A stretch of DNA of 64,000 nt from Prunella strophiata. Its lineage: Eukaryota > Chordata > Aves > Passeriformes > Prunellidae. The translations under genes were made by a program, and so were the position numbers. This document shows positions 14,001 through 24,345 of the stretch, one piece after another. Location of the stretch: positions 5,278,530 to 5,342,529 of the forward strand of contig JAZBQD010000019.1 in assembly GCA_036583965.1 (NCBI GenBank), in the 5' to 3' direction. The notes under the pieces are model-generated. The model searched no databases and was not told the DNA's origin. It was given only the letters and a program-made list of their open reading frames with translations. Position 1 is the stretch's first letter; every line of letters begins with the position of its first letter.

Positions 14001-17000
14001 AGAACAGAAAGATCCGAGAAGAAATCCGCTTTGTTTCTGTCCCTCTGCAAAATCTGCTTGCACTAACAAAACACCAGGGAATGGGGAGAACCTCCACCAA
14101 ATGACCTCTGTCCCCTTCACTCACAGCAGTAGATGAGAAGTTGTGAGTGGCTAATCCAGACAGCAGAGGAAAAACTAAATTCAGTTCTCTAAATCAGAAA
14201 AGGCTAAAATGTTGAAAGTAGAATTGGCATGAATATATATTCTTCCAAAGGGAGAATAAATCTGGCCTCAGGTGGTTCAATCTGAGCAGGATTGCCTGCC
14301 AGTTCAGGACATATTTCCAAACACCTGCTGAGGCTCCCCTGTGTCATCCTTAGGTCAGTGGATCCACCATATCAAGACTTTTCTACAGCAACTTGAAAAA
14401 TTCAGGTTTGTGCCTTGGCCTTTCCAGTGTGGTGGCTTTGAGCAGCACATTGCTGTGGATGTTTGGGGAGAGGGAGATCTTCCTAAAACAACACCTGGGA
14501 AGGGGTGGGAAGGCCACAGAGAGCCAGTTGTGCAATCTGCTGCATTTGTGCATGATCTGACACCCCAAGAAGTGTCAGTGCCAAACCCAAGCAGTGCAAA
14601 CATTCATGTCCATGCCTACTTCTCTCCACCCAGGTGAACCATGGGGCTCTCAACCTGCCTGAAAACCATCAGAAATCTCTTTCATGCTGAGGTGCAGAGC
14701 TGCCAGGAACTGGAGAGAAACCATAAACTGAGATTCACTGGTGCAGCATTGTCCATGCAAATTGAGGCTCATGGCAGGAGCTCCTCACTGCAGTCCCTTG
14801 CAGGCAGAGGGTTGGGTTGGTGGGTCTCTCATGGTGAGAGCATTTGGGCACACAGCACATGTGTTCAAACCCAGCCTCTACAAACCATGTGAATTAGAAA
14901 GGGGTTTTTAATGGTGTTTACTTAAAGCACTGACATTAGAGATTGTCCTCAGAGGGAGCCAACACCCCTCATGGTCTTCTGTGTCATGCCTGCCCCTATC
15001 AGAGCATGAAACACTCCTGGGATTTGGTCTCCCACTGCTCCTCAGCAGGCAGAGGCTGTTCCTCAACTCACCCAAGCAGCTTTGAGTCCCTCACTGGCAC
15101 ACACCAAATGGGTGCTGTTATTCCCCCAAGCTCCCACACCACTGAGGCACCCCAGGGGATCCCAGCCAAGCCCTGGATGCTGTTCCAGGAGGGTTCCCAC
15201 AGGCCTTATCCACCATCCCATCCTGTCCCTGTAGACATGTCCCAGTTATTCATGCCCTCCTCTCCTTTGGGCAGCTGGACCCCACATGTGACCTGACTTT
15301 GGAGGCAGCTGGAAAGGGGCCAGGATTGCCAGGGGTGTCCTGAGTGCTGGGGCCTGTCTGAAGGCCTGGAGCTGGCAGCTCTCTCAATCTCAGCTGCAAG
15401 GACTTGGGGGCATAACACCACTGACATCACCCTGCAGATACCCACCCATGCACCAGGCTGCATGAAATTTCCCAGATCCTTACACAGGAATCACCATTTG
15501 TAAGAGTTCCTGCCCTATTCCTGCTATTTTTCCCCTGAAGAACACTTCCAGCATGGAGGTACAGTCCATTCTACCATTTTGCCATTTCTCTGGAGGAAAC
15601 CATATGTATTTATCTTGGGGAACTCCTGTTAGCCTGGGTAATGTTTTTGGAAATAATTCCTCTCAAGGGATTTTAATCACTGTTGGTGCATAAAAATAAA
15701 ATAACAGAATCTGTGACCAGATGGTGTGTTGGGTGACATGGGGCTCTCTTCACCAACATGTAATTCCTCACCAGCCCTTCAGGACTGCTTCCTTCACCAG
15801 TCCTTGCAAGAGCTGCCTGCAAGATCCCTCTCACCCTGAACCAAATTCATTTTTGGGAAGGAGGAAAACTTTGAGGCATTTGAAGAAGAGAGATATTTTC
15901 AGCAAAATTCAGGGGCCAAGGAAAAAAAGCAAGAGAAACAGCCTTATCTCTGATCAGAAGCTACTGGAGTTTATCTTTGGAGCTCTGCAAGAGGAGAGGC
16001 TGCTGTGGGATCTGCAGCTCCCTGTTGCCCTGACTTTGCTTGAGAAATCTCTGAGCTTTCCACTCCTCGTGGGAATTTTTTTCTGCAGTCTCAATCATTG
16101 CTGATTTTGGTTGATCCAAAGAATGGGGAGTGAAATCCATTGCTTTTCATCATTCAGAAACCACTCACCAGGTTTTGACACAAAGCCAGCTTGGCTCAAA
16201 GCCGGGCCCACGGCCAGCTTGAAAATATTCCTGAACCTTTCAACAATCCCTGGCTGGTTTTCAAACTTAAAACAAAAGCCAAGATCAGGGAAAGTCTGCA
16301 AAATTTTTAGAAAATATCTGCACAACCTGTGATAAATTCCCCCCATTTGTTTTCAGTTATTTTCATGTTGAGAGACTCTCCCAGACTGCAGACCCTGCTC
16401 TTGCCTCAGAAAACATAACCATGGTTTTCACAAAAAAAAAAAAAGACCGGTCTGACAGGTGTGGAGGAAGACAGAGGATGTGCTGGGAAGCTACCTGAAA
16501 ATTATTCTGTCCAGTTCACTCTGTTTGGATGGATTGCTCCTTGTCTAATGTGTCCCCAGATAGCCCATTGTGTCAGGAGTGTTTGAGTTTATGGCAGACT
16601 ATGGCAGTGTTGTAAAAAAGCTGGAGCTGTGTCTCTCCTGCTGGGTCCGTTCCTATGGCTTAGGAACAGGCAGGAATCTCTCTTTGAGCAGGAGAAATAA
16701 AGAGTTTTCAGAAAAGCTTGACAGTTTCAGATATTCAACAATATGACAGTCTTCTTATTCAGAAACTTATGAATACTTAGTCACACGGAGAGAACAAGGA
16801 AATTATTTACTTCCCCCGGTGAAGGGGGCGGGAGTCGTGGCTCTCTAGGTAGTGTGGAACAGAAATACAGCTGCTGCAGCCACAAACAGAGGGAGACTGC
16901 AGGGCTGCACTGCCTGGGATGCTGCTCTGTCTGCCATGCTTGGCCAGACACGCACACAGCCACACAACGGTTCTTTATTGAACAGGGAAAACAAAATGGG

Positions 17001-18829
17001 AAATGTTTAAAGCACGTTACTACTCTTATGGTGCTGCTGATTTGACAGCCTGACAGTCCACAGCCAGCAAACCAAACCAAAAAAAGATCTGTATCACTCA
17101 CTTTGCCTCCACCTTGCCACAGTTTGACACAAGCAAAACAAACATATCTAAAACCCCTTTGCAGAGGGTTCCAAAAGCTGAAAATTTTCTTTGCATCTCT
17201 TTTTCTTTCCTTCTTCTTTCTTTCATTTTTTTTCTCTTTTCTTTCTGTCTCTCTATTCTGCATTCTCTAAGTGTAAATGTACAGCCATGTCAAGCCTGAA
17301 GAAGCCTTCATTAACTGTAAGCAGTTTCACAGTGATTCCATTTAATGGTGACTTACACAGTTTAAGAGACCACCCCTCTTTGTTCTGTACGCTAAGATTC
17401 AGCATGGCCATATTTTTATCCATCAGTGAACAAAAAAAATCTAACAAGATTTTTTCCCCCCTTCTTTGTGTCATTATAGGGTTGAGGCAGCCCTGCCTGG
17501 AGACCCCAGTCCTGCCCCTCTTCACACACACTCACCCAGCCTGACATTCCCAGCCCTCTGCCTCCAGTAGAAAGTCACGTTTCACAACCCAGCACTCAGC
17601 TCAGCGAATGAGCAGCACATCAGCAGATGAGCTGCCTGCCCAGAGCTACAACACAGCAAAACATTCCCCACATCAGCTGAGGGGTGTTAGATCCTGTTTT
17701 ACCCCTGAGCTTGGTCACATCAGGCAGACAGGCAGGCAGCAGGGGATCATCCATGTCAGGGGCACACACGGGCACCAGAGCACACCCAGACCCCGCGTGT
17801 GGGGATGAGCAGAACAGCACCCACAGCCACACAGGCTGGGCTGCTCCTGGCCAGCTACTCTTTGTGCTGATTGACTGGAGGGGATTAGAAGGGACTCAGC
17901 CCAAAAACGCAGTTCCTAATGCTCCTGCAGCTATTGCATAACACAGATCGATTCCCGTCCCGAGCCCTGACCCTCAACTTACTCAAGACAAGTTTAATGC
18001 TTCAGGCTCTGTAATGGAAACATCTACTTCCCAGTGATGGGATGCATCAGCTCCCCCAGGGCTGGGGTTTCTGGCTGTTTGGGTTCTCTGACAGACAGCA
18101 GTGGGAAAGAAAGTAGGGAATTGTCACCAAGAATGAAAGAGAGTAATTGTTCCCCAAACATTTCTGCCAGAAGCTATGGGGAGCTGAAGCCTCCTGGGGT
18201 TCATTAACACATATACACACCTGCTGTTACTACACCTACTGAAGAAAGCAACCCTAAACCAAGGAAAATTGAACACATCCCAAAAAACAAACTGAAAATC
18301 AATGAACCTGCAGACCCTAAACTGAATGCACCTGAAGTTGAACACACCTCAGTGTTCAAAAGGTGGTAAACACAGCAAGCAAGAAGTCCACAAATAAATG
18401 AACAAGTCCCAAAGCATGCACAAAATGCACAAACACTTCAGAACAGGCACTCCATTAACAGCTGTGTGTTGAAATAATAAAAGTGGCCATGCAGGAATTC
18501 CAGGTGCACAGGGAATAGCTGAAGTAAGTCCATTGAGATCTGTCACTCCAGATGTGAACAGGTGTACGACAAATGGGGACAGATCCACATCAAGTCAGGT
18601 GAAATCAAATGCCTTTCAACATTTGCCTGAAATCTGATTGTCTTGTGCCTAACAAACTGCAAAGAGCTTCAGGGAACTTGGCTGGCTCCTGCGTCCCCCC
18701 TCCCCCACATCAGCAAAAAATAACTGCTTGCAAAGGCCGCAATTCCTCGTTATGTTCTATTTCCCTACATGCGCTCCCTAACTCGTTCGCAGTGTTTCCA
18801 AGCAGCCAGGCTGGGAGGAAAACAGAGCA

Positions 18830-19625
18830 AGCGTCAGGAACGAGACAACCGGGAGACGCCGCTGCCAGGGCCCCTTTGTCGAGCATCCCCGGGTACCCCT
18901 CGCCTTTTACCTGGGGATGCAGTCGCCATGGTGACGGGCGGGTGTTCCCTGCCGGAGCCGAAACCCAGCGGTTCCCGCTGCTGAGCCGCATCTCCATCGC
19001 GCAGCGGAGCCCAGTGCGCCGCGGTGCCCGCCAGCAGCAGGTCCTGCGGGTCCGGCGGGGCTGACATGCTGCCTGCAGGGCGGCCGCTGCTCTCCGGCTC
19101 TCGGGATGCAGCGGGGGCCGGCGGAGGGGCTGGAGCTGCGGCCGCGCTGGGCTCTGCTGCGGGCACCGGGAGCCGCCGCTGCCGTGTCTCCAGCAGCGCT
19201 TGTTACGCAGGTGAAAATGGCTTGTTAGTTGGAGCCTTCCAGCCCTTGCGTCACCCTGTGGCTGGCATATCACAGGGCAGCAATCTGCCAGCCGGGCTGC
19301 TGCTCTCCCCCGTTTAACCGCTTCGGCAGGGTGGGCATCGCCTGGTGCGGGAAAGGGAAGATTTGAGCCCTGGCAGGCGGGCGCACGTCCCCTCCCGCAG
19401 CCCCCTCCTCCGCATCCCTGCGCTCCGGAGCATCCCGCAGGCTCCTCCCGCACCGCCGGGCTCCCAGAGGGGGCACGGAGCTCTCGGAAGCCCAGCCGAA
19501 AATCGTCCCCTTCCTCCCCCTCTCCGCCAGCCCCTCACCCAGCGAGAGGAGCCGCGCTCGGCCCCGGGTTTGTTTACCCGGCTGGCTCCTCTCTGTTTGC
19601 AGCCGCGCTGGAGACATGATCGCAG
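18830..19625. promoter_or_regulatory. RTN1: CpG island over the RTN1 promoter and first exon
   Basis: This is the only stretch of the window that is strongly GC-rich with abundant CpG. The flanks are AT-rich and CpG-depleted. It covers the putative first coding exon and about 550 bp upstream on the minus strand. A minus-strand CCAAT box (ATTGG on the plus strand at 19629-19633) lies at its upstream edge. I see no obvious TATA box, as is usual for CpG-island promoters. The transcription start is probably somewhere in 19100-19600, but the sequence alone does not fix it. The long open frames on both strands here come from high GC content. Confidence 0.8.
18911..19067 (-). CDS. RTN1: RTN1 first coding exon (long isoform, reticulon 1-A type), partial gene
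   Basis: Reticulon 1 is an ER-membrane-shaping protein enriched in neurons. The long isoform adds an acidic, variable N-terminal region before the C-terminal reticulon-homology domain. Reading the minus strand from the ATG at 19067-19065 gives 52 codons plus one base. The product begins MSAPPDPQDLLLAG, which resembles the MxAPPDxQD start I recall for vertebrate RTN1-A. The exon closes with TCCCCAG followed by a good donor, GTAAAA, at 18910-18905. The start has A at -3 (GCAGCATG). The in-frame sequence further upstream offers no ATG before 19166. The exon sits in a CpG island, as expected for a promoter-proximal exon. The reticulon domain itself lies outside the window. Orientation matches the RTN1(minus)/LRRC9(plus) head-to-head arrangement. 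The weak point is that this N-terminus is poorly conserved, so identity rests on a short motif plus synteny. Confidence 0.68.
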
Positions 19626-20387
19626 CTTATTGGCACTTGTCAAAATAAACTCACAGCAGGTGTCTGTGAGCCTTGGTTTGTTTTTTTTTGCTTTCTTTCT
19701 TTTTTTTTTTTTGGTTTTTTTTTTTTTAATATATATTTGCTTGCTTACTGCCTCCCAAAAGTGATGTGTGTGCACCGGGGCGATGAGAAATGTCAGGGAT
19801 TTTTGCTCTCAGCAGCATGAGAGACAGCAAAGGTGAAAGCACAGGGCAGGGTCTGTGCTTTCACAGAATCTGTGCCACTTCTGAGGTGAGCTAGGAACAA
19901 GTTGCCTTGCTGTCCTTTTACAGATGAGGAAATGGACTCAGGTAAAGGGTATGGGATCATTCCTGCATTGCACAGAGCTCTGGCACTGACAGGTCAAGGA
20001 AACAAATTCCCTGCCTTGCAGAAGGGCCTCTCTCATCATGTGACAGGTCAAGCTACAAAGTGGAGCATAACTGCTCCAGGTAGAAGATTCCATTCCCACC
20101 TGGCTCTCTGCCTGTTGCAGCAGAGGCTCTCCAGCTGTGATCTGCAGGTCACAGCATCCCTAGGCAGGCTTCAGACCCTCCCCAGCTACAGCAAGCTCAT
20201 GCTTGGGCTTGAAAACTGAACGTTTCCACTTTTTCCAGACAAGGAGGGAGGAAATCTAGGGTAGGACCACAATGCAAGGTGAAAAGGCTCAAAAGTAGCC
20301 TTGAGGATTTCCATTTGTGTTCTCTTCCCAGGGAATTGCCATCCTTATCCTCACACCGTCCTGCTGCTGCCTGAGAACCCTAGAATT

Positions 20388-20590
20388 ATTTGGGATGAAA
20401 GGAACCTAAGAGACCAAAAACCATCTAGTTCCACCTTCTGCCAAGGGCAGGGACATCTTCCACTATCCCAGGTTGCTCCAAGGCCCCTCCAAGCTGGCCT
20501 GGAGCACTGCCAGGGATCCAGGGGCAGCCACAGCTTCTGTGGGCACCTTCTGTGCCAGGGCCTCAGCAGCCTCCCAGTCAAGAACATGCC
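20388..20590 (-). mobile_element. CR1 LINE fragment, antisense (in duplication copy 1)
   Basis: Plus-strand CTAGTTCCACCTTCTGCCAA, CTATCCCAGGTTGCTCCAAG and GGGGCAGCCACAGCTTCTGT mark an antisense CR1 3' region. The same insertion recurs at 22678-22880, so it predates the duplication. Confidence 0.9.
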
Positions 20591-21179
20591 CAGGCTATTT
20601 AGATTTCCTTTATTTCAAGACAGGACATGTTTGCTGCAGATCTGCAGCAATAATTTAAATCCTCATGGCTGTAATTCCAAATCCCATCCCATACCATCAG
20701 GGCTTACCTCATGAGCAAAGGAGATTGATTTTCTGAATTCATGGTTCCCCCTTTGACATATACAATGATCATGATTTCAGCAAGATTCTGATGGCATCAA
20801 CACTGATATTAATGAAATTACTAATATACAGTATGTTTTGGTTTTAAAAATATGTCTTCCCCTGGTTCTTAATGCACATCCTTGTTTGGGTTTCCCAGTT
20901 TTCTTTTGCATCCACTGCTCTCTGGGATGCCCTGTGAGTCTCTTTGTGTGAGTGTGCAATGGGCTGAAGCTCTCAGGAGAAGGGCTGGGAGAGCACTGAG
21001 CCCCTGGCAGCTCTGCTGTGTGAGCAGTGGGCCAGCACAAAGGCCTTGTGATAACACAGCATCATCAGCATGTGTGCACACAGGCAGGAGCAATGATTCA
21101 TTTCCACAGACCAAAGGGTTATCGTGGGCTCAGCCTGCTGCCATCACCACAGCCAGTGCTGCTACAGTAAAAGACTGAG

Positions 21180-21798
21180 AAGAGAGTGTGGAGTGTGTGC
21201 TCTGCTTGCTGAACAGGAATGGGGACAAGCAGGAGTCAGCAGAGTGCCCAGGTGGTCAAGAAGGCCAATGGCATCTTGGCCTGTGTAAAAAAATGTGGCA
21301 GCAGGACCAGGGAAGATGATTGTCCCTCTGTGCTGGGCACTGGGGAGGCTGCATCTCAAATCCTGGGATGAGTTTTGAGCCCCTCCTGACAAGAAAGACC
21401 TTGAAGGGAACTGGGGCAGAGCCTGGAGAACAAATGTGTTGAGGAGCAGCTGAGGGAGCTGGGAGGGGCTCAGCCTGGAGCAAAGGAGGCTCAGGGGGGA
21501 CCTTGTGGCTCTGCACAACTCCTGACAGGAGGGGACAGCCAGGGGGGATCAGGCTCTGCTCCCAGGGAACAAGGGACAGGACAAGAAGAAATGGCCACAA
21601 GTTGTGCCAGGAGAGGTTCAGGTTGGACATCAGGAATGACTTCAAGGAAAGGGTTCTCAAGCATTGGAAGAGGCTGCCCAGGGAGGTGGTGGAGATGTTC
21701 AAGAAATGTCTGGAGGTGGCACTCCATGGTTTAGTTGACACTGATTGGTCAAAGGTTGGGCTTGATGATCTTGGAGGTCTTTTCCAACTGTAATGAGT
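21180..21798 (+). mobile_element. CR1 LINE fragment, sense (in duplication copy 1)
   Basis: Long sense CR1 fragment with GCCAATGGCATCTTGGCCTG, AGGAGGCTCAGGGGGGACCT, TGCCCAGGGAGGTGGTGGAG and the 3' end TTGGAGGTCTTTTCCAACTG. It is followed by A-rich sequence and the (GTT)n tract. The reading frame is broken. Confidence 0.92.
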
Positions 21799-21862
21799 CT
21801 ACAATGGTATGTAAATAAACAAAACAAAAACAAACAAAGTTGGGAATGTTTGGGTGTTTTTT

Positions 21863-21863
<1 letters not shown>

Positions 21864-21960
<97 letters not shown>
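21864..21960. repeat. (GTT)n microsatellite, about 32 units, followed by poly-T
   Basis: Uninterrupted GTT repeats run to 21960 and are followed by GGTTTTTGGG and a long T run to about 22017. On the minus strand the tract reads as poly-glutamine or poly-asparagine in open frames, which I regard as spurious. Confidence 0.97.
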
Positions 21961-21968
21961 GGTTTTTG

Positions 21969-21999
<31 letters not shown>

Positions 22000-22677
22000 G
22001 GTTTTTTTTTTTTTTAATATATTTGTTGCTTACTGCCTCCCAAAAGTGATGTGTGTGCACCGGGGCAGATTTAGAAATGTCAGGGGATTTTTTGCTCTCA
22101 GCAGCATGAGAGACCACAAGGTGAAAGCACAGGGCAGGGTCTGTGCTTTCACAGAATCTGTGCCCCTTCTGAAGGTGAGCTAGGAACAAGTTGCCTTGCT
22201 GTCCTTTTACAGATGAGGAATGAGTCACTCAGGTAAAGGGTATGGGATCATTCCTGCATTGCACCAGAGCCTGCACGACAGGTCAAGGAAACAATTCCCT
22301 TCCTTTGCAGACAAGGTCCTCTCTCATCAGTGACAGGTCAACTACCAAGTGGAGCATACTGCTCTCCAGGTAGAAGATTCCATTCCCACCTGGCTCTCTG
22401 CCTGTTGCAGCAGAGGCTCTCCAGCTGTGATCTGCAGGTCACAGCATCCCTAGGCAGGCTTCAGACCCTCCCCAGCTACAGCAAGCTCATGCTTGGGCTT
22501 GAAAACTGAACGTTTCCACTTTTTCCAGACAAGGAGGGAGGAAATCCAGGGTAGGACCACAATGCAAGGTGAAAAAGCTCAAAAGTAGCCTTGAGGATTT
22601 CCATTTGTGTTCTCTTCCCAGGGAATTGCCATTCTTATCCTCACACCATCCTGCTGCTGCCTGAGAATCCTAGAATT

Positions 22678-22880
22678 ATTTGGGATGAAAGGAACCTAAG
22701 AGACCAAAAACCATCTAGTTCCACCTTCTGCCAAGGGCAGGGACATCTTCCACTATCCCAGGTTGCTCCAAGGCCCCTCCAAGCTGGCCTGGAGCACTGC
22801 CAGGGATCCAGGGGCAGCCACAGCTTCTGTGGGCACCTTCTGTGCCAGGGCCTCAGCAGCCTCCCAGTCAAGAACATGCC
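22678..22880 (-). mobile_element. CR1 LINE fragment, antisense (in duplication copy 2)
   Basis: Second copy of the 20388-20590 fragment, essentially identical, carried along by the tandem duplication. Confidence 0.9.
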
Positions 22881-23467
22881 CAGGCTATTTAGATTTCCTT
22901 TATTTCAAGACAGGACATGTTTGCTGCAGATCTGCAGCAATAATTTAAATCCTCATGGCTGTAATTCCAAATCCCATCCCATACCATCAGGGCTTACCTC
23001 ATGAGCAAAGGAGATTAATTTTCTGAATTCATGGTTCCCCCTTTGACATATACAATGATCATGATTTCAGCAAGATTCTGATGACATCAACACTGATATT
23101 AATGAAATTACTAATATACAGTATGTTTTGGTTTTAAAAATATGTCTTCCCCTGGTTCTTAATGCACATCCTTGTTTGGGTTTCCCAGTTTTCTTTTGCA
23201 TCCACTGCTCTCTGGGATGCCCTGTGAGTCTCTTTGTGTGAGTGTGCAATGGGCTGAAGCTCTCAGGAGAAGGGCTGGGAGAGCACTGAGCCCCTGGCAG
23301 CTCTGCTGTGTGAGCAGTGGGCCAGCACAAAGGCCTTGTGATAACACAGCATCATCAGCATGTGTGCACACAGGCAGGAGCAATGATTCATTTCCACAGA
23401 CCAAAGGGTTATCGTGGGCTCAGCCTGCTGCCATCACCACAGCCAGTGCTGCTACAGTAAAAGACTG

Positions 23468-24120
23468 AGAAGAGAGTGTGGAGTGTGTGCTCTGCTTGCT
23501 GAACAGGAATGGGGACAAGCAGGAGTCAGCAGAGTGCCCAGGTGGTCAAGAAGGCCAATGGCATCTTGGCCTGTGTAAAAAAATGTGGCAGCAGGACCAG
23601 GGAAGATGATTGTCCCTCTGTGCTGGGCACTGGGGAGGCTGCATCTCAAATCCTGGGATGAGTTTTGAGTCCCCTCCTGACAAGGAAAGCCCTTGAAGGG
23701 AACTGGGGCAGAGCCTGGAGAACAAATGTGTTGAGGAGCAGCTGAGGGAGATGAGGAGGGCTCAGCCTGGAGCAAAGGAGGCTCAGGGGGGACCTTGTGG
23801 CTCTGCACAGCTCCTGACAGGAGGGGACAGCCAGGGGGGATCAGGGCTCTGCTCCCAGGGAACAAGGGACAGGACAAGAAGAAATGGCCACAAGTTGTTG
23901 CCAGGGGTGGGGGTGGGGGGGGAGAGGTTCAGCGGCGTTGGATCTCAGGAACTGTGACCTTCAGGAAGGGTGTTCTCGGAAGGCATTGGTGATTAGAGTG
24001 CCCAGGGAGGTGGTGGAGATGTTCAAGAAATGTCTGGAGGTGGCACTCCATGGTTTAGTTGACATTGATTGGTCAAAGGTTGGGCTCAAAGATTTTGGAG
24101 GTCTTTTCCAACTGTAATGA
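23468..24120 (+). mobile_element. CR1 LINE fragment, sense (in duplication copy 2)
   Basis: Second copy of the 21180-21798 fragment. From about 23660 it diverges by many small indels and a G-rich insertion near 23900-23925. Confidence 0.9.
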
Positions 24121-24239
24121 GTCTACAATTGTATGTAAATAAACAAAGCAAAAAAAAAAAAAAAAAAAAAGTTGGGAATGTTTGGGGGTTTTTTTGTTTG
24201 TTTGGTTGGTGGTTTTTTTTGGGTTTTTTTGGTTTTTTT

Positions 24240-24240
<1 letters not shown>

Positions 24241-24310
<70 letters not shown>
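24241..24310. repeat. (GTT)n microsatellite, about 23 units
   Basis: Counterpart of the 21864-21960 tract at the end of duplication copy 2. It is preceded by a T/G-rich stretch absent from copy 1 (about 24185-24240) and followed by poly-T (to about 24342). Confidence 0.97.
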
Positions 24311-24345
24311 GGTTTTTGGGTTTTTTTTTTTTTTTTTTTTTTGCT

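Larger units (their letters stand above)
1..18910 (-). other. RTN1: RTN1 intron 1, 5' part (noncoding)
   Basis: This stretch lies downstream, on the minus strand, of the putative first coding exon of RTN1, whose GT donor is at 18910-18909. In other vertebrates RTN1 intron 1 is very long, so finding no further RTN1 exon here is expected. I see CR1 fragments, one solo LTR (10619-11073), short A/T runs and otherwise unique AT-rich sequence. No open frame here has convincing protein character. Two weak exon-like stretches (6510-6627 and 18208-18369, both plus strand) are discussed under findings. The assignment as intron depends entirely on the exon call at 18911-19067. Confidence 0.6.
19675..21960. 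repeat. Tandem segmental duplication, copy 1
   Basis: The unit of about 2.3 kb begins with a T-rich run (from about 19675). It contains unique sequence, an antisense CR1 fragment (20388-20590), more unique sequence and a sense CR1 fragment (21180-21798), and ends in a (GTT)n tract (21864-21960). The same order recurs immediately downstream, offset by about 2285-2290 bp. It lies only about 600 bp upstream of the RTN1 first coding exon. Confidence 0.93.
21961..24345. repeat. Tandem segmental duplication, copy 2
   Basis: Direct repeat of 19675-21960. Between about 22371 and 23660 I count only about seven substitutions against copy 1, so the duplication is recent. Between about 22060 and 22370, and again from about 23660 to 24010, the copies differ by many one- to few-base insertions and deletions. 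The copy ends in a shorter (GTT)n tract (24241-24310) and poly-T, then unique sequence resumes at about 24346. Confidence 0.93.

Noticed and set aside
16781..17263. 160-codon minus-strand open frame
   Set aside because: Its start is a lysine/glutamate run from a CTTT-rich simple repeat. The rest has many cysteines and tryptophans of random composition and no recognisable motif.
18710..19453. 247-codon minus-strand open frame across the CpG island
   Set aside because: It is in a different frame from the RTN1 exon and crosses its donor. The arginine/alanine/proline-rich composition is typical of GC-rich shadow frames.
21749..22228. Minus-strand open frame with a long poly-glutamine tract
   Set aside because: The glutamines come from the (GTT)n microsatellite and the lysines from poly-T. 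The flanks are CR1 and duplicated noncoding sequence.
20301..23004. Identical 137-codon frames at 20301-20714 and 22591-23004 as a duplicated gene
   Set aside because: Both run through the same antisense CR1 fragment and are identical only because the segment is duplicated.
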